From NCBI GenBank assembly GCA_011330835.1, contig DRPO01000146.1, positions 1 through 11,002 of the forward strand: a stretch of 11,002 bases of DNA, given 5' to 3'. The stretch's first letter is position 1, and the number at the start of each line of letters is the position of its first letter. A model generated the notes under the pieces. It was given only the letters and a program-made list of their open reading frames with translations, did no database searches and was not told where the DNA came from. Source of the stretch: Gammaproteobacteria bacterium. Its GTDB lineage: Bacteria; Pseudomonadota; Gammaproteobacteria; UWMA-0217. Both the position numbers and the translations under genes were made by a program. This document shows, piece by piece, positions 5,858 to 11,002 of the stretch.

Positions 5858-7246
5858 ATGACGGATCAACTTCCTTCGCTGACGGTATTCAGGCGCTATG
5901 ACATTCGCGGCATTGTCGGTTCAACCCTGACGCCGGAAATCGTCGGCAATATCGGTCGGGCCTACGCTTCGCGGCTGCGCGAACTGCGGCAATCCCAGGT
6001 TATCGTCGCCCGCGACGCGCGTCTCAGCAGTCCCGGATTCGCGAGGGCGTTTATCGAAGCGCTTCTGGCCTCGGGCATCGACGTGATCGATCTGGGCGCG
6101 GCGCCAACGCCGGTCGCCTATTTCGCCACCCACGAGCTGAACATTCCCAACGCCGCGATTATCACCGGCAGCCACAATCCCAGCGACTACAACGGCCTGA
6201 AGCTGACCGCCCGGGGGCGTCCGTTGCACAGCGAAAAGCTTCGCGAACTCTACGAGCGTATCCGGGCCAGCCGCTATGTCGATGGCGAGGGGCGACTGAC
6301 CGAGCTGGACATTATTCCCCGCTATCTGCGACGCATCGTGGGCGAGATACAACTGGCCAGACCTTTGCGGATCGTCGTCGATGGCGGCAATGGCGTCGCG
6401 GGCGCGACCGCGACGGAACTCTTCCGCCAGTTGGGCTGCGACGCGACCCCGATCTACTGCGAGCCGGACGGCCATTTCCCGAATCACCACCCCAATCCTT
6501 CCGATCCCGCCAACCTCGATAGCCTTATCGAGCGCGTGCGTTTCGGCGGCTTCGACCTTGGCCTGGCGTTCGACGGGGACGGTGACCGGCTTGGCGTGGT
6601 CGATTCGTCCGGCGAGATCATCTGGCCCGATCGCCTGATGATGCTGTTCAGCCGAAACATACTCCAGCGCCACCCCGGCGGCAGAATCGTTTTCGATGTC
6701 AAATCCAGCCGGCATCTCGAAGCGGAAGTCGCCCGGAGCGGCGGCGAGCCCGTCATGTGGGCCTCCGGCTACTCGCTGATCCGCCAGAAAATCTCCGAGG
6801 TCGACGCCATCTTCGGCGGCGAACTCAGCGGCCACCTGTTTTTCCGCGACCGTTGGTACGGCTTCGATGACGGCCTTTACGCCGGCGCCCGGCTGCTGGA
6901 AATCCTCGCCTCCGAATCGCGCGACAGTCACGCCGTATTCGCCGACCTGCCCAACGGCGTCAACACCCCTGAAATCATGGTCGCGTTCGAATCGGAGAGC
7001 CGGCTGCGCGCCTTCATGGAAGCCCTGATGAGCGGCAAGAACGGATTTGGCTCGGCCCGGGTGCAGCGCATAGACGGATTGCGGGTCGACTATGACGATG
7101 GCTGGGGGCTGGCCCGTGAATCCCACACCACGCCATCGCTGTCGCTCCGTTTCGAAGGGGAAACGGATTCGGCGTTGCAGCGCATCCAGGCCGATTTCAA
7201 GCGCCGGCTGCTGGCTGTCGAACAAGATCTGAAGCTGCCGTTTTGA
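5858..7246 (+). CDS. algC: phosphomannomutase/phosphoglucomutase (AlgC type)
   Basis: This alpha-D-phosphohexomutase interconverts mannose or glucose 6- and 1-phosphates through a phosphoserine, feeding GDP-mannose and UDP-glucose for exopolysaccharide and LPS. The 462 residues are close to the 463 of P. aeruginosa AlgC. The four-domain layout is complete: FRRYDIRGIVG near the N-terminus, the phosphoserine loop TGSHNPSDYNGLK (103–115, S105), the Mg loop DGDGDR (239–244), the sugar-specificity loop GGELSGH (320–326), and the phosphate-binding loop R420-E-S-H-T-T-P426, where AlgC has asparagine in place of the histidine. GTG at 5852 is an alternative start adding two residues; I prefer ATG 5858, although neither has a strong ribosome site. 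The order coaBC–dut–algC matches Pseudomonas, but argB does not follow: the next gene is convergent and unrelated. Confidence 0.93.
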   Translation: MTDQLPSLTVFRRYDIRGIVGSTLTPEIVGNIGRAYASRLRELRQSQVIVARDARLSSPGFARAFIEALLASGIDVIDLGAAPTPVAYFATHELNIPNAAIITGSHNPSDYNGLKLTARGRPLHSEKLRELYERIRASRYVDGEGRLTELDIIPRYLRRIVGEIQLARPLRIVVDGGNGVAGATATELFRQLGCDATPIYCEPDGHFPNHHPNPSDPANLDSLIERVRFGGFDLGLAFDGDGDRLGVVDSSGEIIWPDRLMMLFSRNILQRHPGGRIVFDVKSSRHLEAEVARSGGEPVMWASGYSLIRQKISEVDAIFGGELSGHLFFRDRWYGFDDGLYAGARLLEILASESRDSHAVFADLPNGVNTPEIMVAFESESRLRAFMEALMSGKNGFGSARVQRIDGLRVDYDDGWGLARESHTTPSLSLRFEGETDSALQRIQADFKRRLLAVEQDLKLPF

Positions 7247-7285
7247 CTGGCGTTGCTGGCCCGCATGATGTTGGGCGCGCTACGC

Positions 7286-8665
7286 TTACTGGACGGAATC
7301 GAGAAACGCCCGTATGTCCGGCGATTCCAGCACCAGCTTTTTCCCGGCGGCGATCAGCCGGTCCACGGCGTCTCGCGTCAATGAAAAGGTGGTCGGTTGC
7401 AGACGCAGGAAACGCCGTTCCTTTTCATCCTTGAGGTGTTGCAGCCCGGCGTTGACGAAGTAGAACTCCGGTTCCGCGTCACAATGTTCAGCGCCGCAGC
7501 GGGCGACCCGCATGGCTTCCCGCCAGCGTTCCACCGCCTCCCTGAACAGCTTGAGCGTGTCGGCGTTGTACCGGTTGACCTGGATGGTCGTGGCGATGTC
7601 CACCGTATCGATGACGGGCGGCGGATTCTTTCGCTGATTGAGCCGGACATCCGGCATGGCGGAGGCGTTGACGACGATCACCAGGATTCGGGCGATTTCA
7701 TCGTTCAGCAGCCTCGATGGGTCGGCGAAGCCGACGCGGTGGTGAAAGCGGACCCGGTCGATGATGGCGCGCAGCCCCAGGTTGTCGGCCAGGCCGCCGT
7801 CGAGCAGGTGGATGTAAGGGCGTTCGAGGATGTTCTGATAGGCGGCGATTTTTCGCGCCAGCGGCAAGCGTTCATCTTCATCATCATTTGCCGCGAGGAC
7901 GGAGCCGACCCACGCCGGCGTCTGGTAGCCGCAACCGCCGGCGTAGTTGAACAGCGTGACCGGAGAAAAGATGCCGGGCACCGCCGATGACGCGGCGACG
8001 GCTCGCGACAGGGGAAAACTGTCGAGGTCGGCGCACAGCAGGTCGAAATGCGGCGCATCGAAGGTGAAACTGTCGCCGAGCGTCATGTCGGTGGCGTTGA
8101 TCAGAATTTCCGGTCCTTGTCGCCGGCGCAGATCCGCGAAAGTCGCCTTGTTGAACAGGATGTCGTCGTAGTGATCCTTGGCCAGCTCGCTGCGATCGTA
8201 ATAGGGCGACCAGAGACGGGCCCAGTTGAGCGGGTTGATGATTTTTTTCACCAGATCGCTCTCGATATCCCGATACAGGAAACGATCGCGAAACTCGTCG
8301 AGCGCCGCGCCGCCATGCAGCCCGAACCAGGCCGCGGTAAAGCTGCCGCCCGAGACGCTGGAGACCAGGTCGATCTCATCGATTAGCCGGCGCTGTCGGC
8401 CATGCCAGTTGATTTTCAGGTTCGCCATCGCTTCCAGCGCGCCCAGCGCCAGCGCCGAAGCGCGGGAGCCGCCGCCGGAAAACGCCGCCACGACCAGCAA
8501 ATCGCTGGCTCTGTCGGGTTTATTCAGCGAAACAGGCGGATTGGCGTCGGGTCGGGACTGGTTGACCGTAAAATGGGCGCAGCCGGAGAGTAGCGACAGC
8601 GTGGTCAACAGCGCGGCGACGCCCAGCCCGAATTTTTGGAACATGTCGGTCATGGGAAAAACCAT
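7286..8665 (-). CDS. patatin-like phospholipase lipoprotein
   Basis: This is a predicted lipid acyl hydrolase anchored in the envelope. The N-terminus is a lipoprotein signal: a short basic region, a hydrophobic stretch FGLGVAALLTTLSLL and the lipobox LLSGC with C29 as the lipidation site. The patatin fold follows, with the oxyanion loop SGGGSRA (63–69), the nucleophile elbow SSVSGGS (S105, with serine instead of the usual glycine two residues before it), and the catalytic aspartate in LLDGGLADN (D289). The C-terminal part (about 390–459) with EFYFVNAG and a TTFSLTRDAVDRL helix resembles other proteobacterial patatin lipoproteins. The substrate is unknown. Three starts are possible (8665, 8653, 8644); GAGAGG lies very close to the first, and the 8653 ATG is a fair alternative. 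The gene is convergent with algC (39-base gap) and divergent from the pentapeptide gene. Confidence 0.87.
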   Translation of the reverse strand: MVFPMTDMFQKFGLGVAALLTTLSLLSGCAHFTVNQSRPDANPPVSLNKPDRASDLLVVAAFSGGGSRASALALGALEAMANLKINWHGRQRRLIDEIDLVSSVSGGSFTAAWFGLHGGAALDEFRDRFLYRDIESDLVKKIINPLNWARLWSPYYDRSELAKDHYDDILFNKATFADLRRRQGPEILINATDMTLGDSFTFDAPHFDLLCADLDSFPLSRAVAASSAVPGIFSPVTLFNYAGGCGYQTPAWVGSVLAANDDEDERLPLARKIAAYQNILERPYIHLLDGGLADNLGLRAIIDRVRFHHRVGFADPSRLLNDEIARILVIVVNASAMPDVRLNQRKNPPPVIDTVDIATTIQVNRYNADTLKLFREAVERWREAMRVARCGAEHCDAEPEFYFVNAGLQHLKDEKERRFLRLQPTTFSLTRDAVDRLIAAGKKLVLESPDIRAFLDSVQ

Positions 8666-8797
8666 TCACCTCTCGGGCGCAAGAATACCTCATTCCAACG
8701 CAGGGAACTGGAAAGCGCGCGGGGGGGTCAAAACAGCTACACTCTGGTAGTGTGTCGATGAATCCCCTCCCTTGGAGGGAATAAAGGAATCAACAAA
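8666..8797. promoter_or_regulatory. divergent promoter region patatin gene / pentapeptide-repeat gene
   Basis: This 132-base gap must drive both divergent genes. It includes a G7 run (8721–8727), a small dyad ACACT-CTGGT-AGTGT (8739–8753) whose left half overlaps a -10-like TACACT (8738–8743), and a hairpin CCCTCC-CTT-GGAGGG (8765–8779) just before the ribosome site AAAGGA (8783–8788) of the plus-strand gene. No good -35 box is visible. The stretch from 8672 resembles one at 10900 (19 of 25 bases). Confidence 0.35.
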
Positions 8798-9601
8798 ATG
8801 ACAAGTACGATCAAGAGAATACTGGCGGGGGGATTGGTGATGATGACTCAGACGGCCCTGGCGCTGAGCGTGGTGTCCCGGGGCGACGATGTGCTGATTC
8901 GCGGCGCGGTTTCGCCCGGTGGTCTGACGGCGGACATCCGGCTGGTCGAAACCGGCCCAGCGGGACAGACTCGCCTGGTGCCGCTCAAGGAGGCCGTTGG
9001 CGTTCAGGTCGAGGTCGAAGGCCCGGATTTGCGAATTCACAACGCAACCGGAGGCGGGCGTTACCAGGCGCTGTCGATTGAGCGTAACGAGAACGGCAAT
9101 CATCAGCGCATGCGCATTGGCATAGGCGGCGAGGCGACGCATCCCCGGCCCCCCGGGCGCGGCGCTGAAAGCGGGCAACGTCCGCCGTTGCCGGGCGCGC
9201 CGCCGCGTCATGTTCCCGGTCAGCGACACGACGCGACCAGCGTCAGCCATTGGCTGAACGAGAAAGTCGCGAATCAGGATTATGTGGGCCGGAATCTGGC
9301 CGGCTCATCCAGCGTCAACAGTCGCTTCGAAGAGACGCGATTTTCCAGGGCCAATCTGGCTGGCGCGCAAATGACGAATACCTGGTTTGTTCGCTCCGAC
9401 CTGCGGGGCGTCAATCTGGGCGGCGGTCGTCTGGTCAATGTCCGTTTCGATGCTTGTGACTTGCGCGGCGCGAATTTCCGCGATGCGCGACTGGTCAATG
9501 TGAAATTCGGCGACTCCGATCTGAGCGGCGCGGCGTGGGTGGATGGCCGGACGTGCCTTCCCGGCTCCGTCGGATTTTGTCGCCTGAAGGGTGCGTCCTG
9601 A
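8798..9601 (+). CDS. exported pentapeptide-repeat protein
   Basis: The 267-residue protein begins with a likely Sec signal peptide (MTSTIKRILAGGLVMMTQ, then cleavage near TALA-L24), so it should be periplasmic or outside the cell. Residues 24–110 form an unrecognised beta-rich domain. Residues 111–150 are a Pro/Arg/Gly-rich linker. Residues 165–250 are an almost perfect run of pentapeptides with L, F, V or M at the central position, arranged as four 20-residue coils (165–184, 185–204, 205–224, 225–244). The end reads DGRTCLPGSVGFCR, with C253 and C261 positioned for a disulfide after export. Pentapeptide stretches form a right-handed quadrilateral beta-helix; cytoplasmic relatives such as Qnr mimic DNA, but an exported one must do something else. 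The ATG at 8798 has AAAGGA 9 bases before it. Function unknown. Confidence 0.85.
   Translation: MTSTIKRILAGGLVMMTQTALALSVVSRGDDVLIRGAVSPGGLTADIRLVETGPAGQTRLVPLKEAVGVQVEVEGPDLRIHNATGGGRYQALSIERNENGNHQRMRIGIGGEATHPRPPGRGAESGQRPPLPGAPPRHVPGQRHDATSVSHWLNEKVANQDYVGRNLAGSSSVNSRFEETRFSRANLAGAQMTNTWFVRSDLRGVNLGGGRLVNVRFDACDLRGANFRDARLVNVKFGDSDLSGAAWVDGRTCLPGSVGFCRLKGAS
9290..9529 (+). repeat. four 60-bp coding units (20-residue pentapeptide coils)
   Basis: Each unit encodes four pentapeptides. The units start RNLAG, ANLAG, VNLGG and ANFRD; units 2–4 share the layout xNxxx-xxxxN-xxFxx-xDLxG, with LVNVRF and LVNVKF at the same place in units 3 and 4. One coil of the beta-helix is 20 residues, so each unit equals one turn. 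The regularity suggests growth by duplication of whole turns. Confidence 0.75.
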
Positions 9602-9630
9602 AAGGGGTGTTCTTGGTCGCAAGAGGTATA

Positions 9631-9677
9631 GCTTGGGGCTCCGCCCCAGCCCTCCCCCGCAAAGCGGGGAAGAGGGG
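9631..9677. terminator. tandem GC hairpins between convergent genes
   Basis: Two adjacent stem-loops fill the gap between the pentapeptide gene and mrp. The first is TGGGGC-TCC-GCCCCA (9634–9648), which can be extended by GC/GC with a bulge. The second is CCCCGC-AAA-GCGGGG (9655–9669), extended by CCCTC/GAGGG (9650–9654 with 9672–9676). There is no T-run on either strand, so they are not classical intrinsic terminators. They may block transcription from both sides or be a REP-like repeat. Confidence 0.45.
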
Positions 9678-9685
9678 TGAGCCAA

Positions 9686-10777
9686 TCAGTTGTTCTCGAT
9701 GACGATTTTCGGGAACTTGGCCTTGTAATCCTTGGCTTGCAGGGCCAGTCGCGCGGCGGTCTTGCGGGCGATGTCGCGATAGATTCCCGCGATGCGTCCT
9801 TCCGGCTCGGAAGCGACCGTGGGGTGGCCGCTGTCCACCTGTTCGCGGATGGTGATGTCCAGCGGCAGCGATCCGAGCAGATCGACGTTGTTCTCCTTGG
9901 CCATGGCCTGGCCGCCGCCAGCGCCGAAGATGTGTTCTTCGTGACCACATTTCGAACAGATGTGGGTGCTCATGTTTTCGATGATGCCGAGCACCGCGAC
10001 TTCCACCTTTTCGAACATCTTCAGTCCCTTGCGGGCGTCGAGCAGGGCGATGTCCTGTGGCGTGGTGACGATGACCGCGCCGGAGACCGGGATCTTTTGC
10101 GACAGGGTGAGCTGGGTGTCGCCGGTGCCGGGCGGCAGGTCGACGATCAGGTAGTCCAGGTCTTTCCATTGGGTGTCGCGCAATAGTTGTTCCAGCGCCT
10201 GAGTGACCATGGGGCCGCGCCAGATCATGGGGGTGTCTTCATCGATGAGGAAACCGATCGACATGGCCTGGATGCCGTAGTTTTCCATGGGCTCCAGGGA
10301 TGTGCCGTCTTCGGAGGAGGGCTGGCCGGTAATGCCGAGCATGCGCGGCTGGCTGGGGCCGTAGATGTCGGCGTCCAGCAGGCCGACTTTCGCGCCCTCG
10401 GCGGCCAGCGCCAGCGCCAGGTTGACCGAAGTGGTGGATTTGCCGACGCCGCCCTTGCCCGAGGCCACGGCGATGATGTTTTTGACGTTGGGCAAGGGCT
10501 TGAGGTTTTTCTGTACGGAATGACTGACGATTTTCCAGGATACATCGACTTCCACCGAATCGACGCCGGGAAGCGCGGCGATCTTGTCGCGGATCATGTC
10601 GGCGAACTCAGACTGAAAGCTTTCGGCGGGATAGCCCAGCTCGATCTTGATGCCGACCTTGCCGCCATCGACGGTGATGTCCTTGACCTCTTTGGCCTCG
10701 ACAATGTTCTTGTCGAGGTTGGGGTCGATGATCTCTTTCAGCGCGGTTTCCACCTGATCGCGTGTCAGTTCAGCCAT
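9686..10777 (-). CDS. apbC: iron-sulfur cluster carrier protein, Mrp/ApbC family ATPase
   Basis: This cytoplasmic P-loop ATPase binds and transfers Fe-S clusters to apoproteins. The 363 residues start with an MIP18/DUF59-type domain (about 1–85, EIIDPNLDKNIVEAKEVKDI). The ParA/MinD-like ATPase follows: deviant Walker A SGKGGVGKST (106–115, with signature lysine K108), LLDADIYGPSQP (133–144), Walker B-like LIVDLPPGTGD (210–220) and TTPQDIALLDARKG (238–251). The cluster ligands C274-x-x-C277 lie in ENMSTHICSKCGHEEHIFG. The start is MAELTRDQVE at 10777, with GGAG about 9 bases before it; a frame extension to 10798 adds seven residues without a ribosome site. In many gammaproteobacteria mrp is divergent from metG. 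Here the far side runs off the window and shows no coding start. Confidence 0.95.
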   Translation of the reverse strand: MAELTRDQVETALKEIIDPNLDKNIVEAKEVKDITVDGGKVGIKIELGYPAESFQSEFADMIRDKIAALPGVDSVEVDVSWKIVSHSVQKNLKPLPNVKNIIAVASGKGGVGKSTTSVNLALALAAEGAKVGLLDADIYGPSQPRMLGITGQPSSEDGTSLEPMENYGIQAMSIGFLIDEDTPMIWRGPMVTQALEQLLRDTQWKDLDYLIVDLPPGTGDTQLTLSQKIPVSGAVIVTTPQDIALLDARKGLKMFEKVEVAVLGIIENMSTHICSKCGHEEHIFGAGGGQAMAKENNVDLLGSLPLDITIREQVDSGHPTVASEPEGRIAGIYRDIARKTAARLALQAKDYKAKFPKIVIENN

Positions 10778-10899
10778 ACCAGTTCTCCGGAATCTCATAA
10801 AAATCTGCGGTCGCGCATTCTACACGAAGCGCCTTGTTGCAATACAGTTCCGTGTTATCCATCGGGTAATCGGTTAGGGGGGCGGGGACTCCTATACTT
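10778..10899 (-). promoter_or_regulatory. mrp upstream region with a possible -10 box
   Basis: On the minus strand TAGAAT (10822–10817) is a good -10 match about 40 bases before the mrp start. The nearest -35-like hexamer, TTGCAA, is only 14 bases upstream of it, which is too close. The promoter is plausible by position but not proven by sequence. Confidence 0.3.
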
Positions 10900-11002
10900 C
10901 TCGCGTTCAAGAATACCCCGTTCAGGGTGCGTGGATTTTCGTCGAGAGCAAGGCGCAAAAACGCAGGCATAGTGGGGCTACGTCAAGTTTTTGCAACGCA
11001 GC
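10900..11002. repeat. structured intergenic repeat, possibly dispersed, cut by the window end
   Basis: GCAAAAAC (10955–10962) and GTTTTTGC (10987–10994) are perfect 8-base inverted copies about 24 bases apart, with an inner TAG-TGGGG-CTA stem (10970–10980) in the loop. The stretch AAGGCGCAAAAACGCAGG and its mirror TTTTTGCAACGCAG look like intergenic repeats I recall from GC-rich gammaproteobacteria, but I cannot confirm this. Near its left end (10900–10924) it shares 19 of 25 bases with 8672–8696. No gene is visible here. Confidence 0.45.

Noticed and set aside
5921..7225. Long minus-strand open frame opposite algC (434 residues)
   Set aside because: The composition is typical of an antisense shadow, and the plus strand carries all phosphohexomutase motifs.
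9686..10798. mrp start at 10798 adding seven residues
   Set aside because: The extra residues (MRFRRTG) lack a ribosome site, while GGAG lies about 9 bases before the MAELTRDQVE start.
10187..10972. Plus-strand frame opposite mrp that could have been a divergent gene
   Set aside because: It is mostly the antisense of mrp and continues into the intergenic repeat; it shows no recognisable motif.

Overview
The window looks like a chromosome segment of a GC-rich gammaproteobacterium. The main clue is the block radC (minus) / coaBC–dut–algC (plus), which is the arrangement known from Pseudomonas and, without algC, from enterics. The Dut and CoaBC proteins are full-length and close to their enteric homologues. 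The genus cannot be read from the sequence. No tRNA, rRNA, CRISPR array, complete insertion sequence or integrase is visible.

Layout. (1) Bases 1–2977 are an accessory patch, visibly less GC-rich and made of fragments. It holds the 3' part of a large gene for an MrfA/DUF1998-type zinc-cluster helicase of the kind found in phage-defence systems. This is followed by debris that includes a bioF-like relic, and by a BrnA-type antitoxin gene whose toxin partner (brnT) survives only as its last 19 codons. (2) Bases 2978–7246 are core: radC, a divergent intergenic region carrying a MITE-like element with 27-bp inverted ends and two leader hairpins, then coaBC, dut (14-bp overlap with coaBC) and algC. 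(3) Bases 7286–9601 hold a patatin-like lipoprotein gene (minus) and a divergent gene for an exported pentapeptide-repeat protein with four regular 20-residue coils. (4) Bases 9631–11002 hold a tandem-hairpin 3'-3' boundary, mrp/apbC (minus), and at the edge a structured intergenic repeat, possibly dispersed.

How the genes work together. CoaBC makes 4'-phosphopantetheine for coenzyme A, Dut clears dUTP and feeds dTMP synthesis, and AlgC-type phosphomannomutase/phosphoglucomutase supplies sugar phosphates for surface polysaccharides. Mrp carries Fe-S clusters. The patatin-like lipoprotein and the pentapeptide protein are predicted envelope proteins of unknown physiological role. The accessory patch lies directly 3' of radC, on the side where rpmB–rpmG lie in related genomes, which suggests insertion and decay at that point. 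The most distinctive items are the defence-type helicase with its roughly 400-residue C-terminal extension, the orphan antitoxin, the MITE-like element and the coil-periodic pentapeptide protein. I do not see a complete new system inside the window. If one exists, its main genes lie to the left of base 1.
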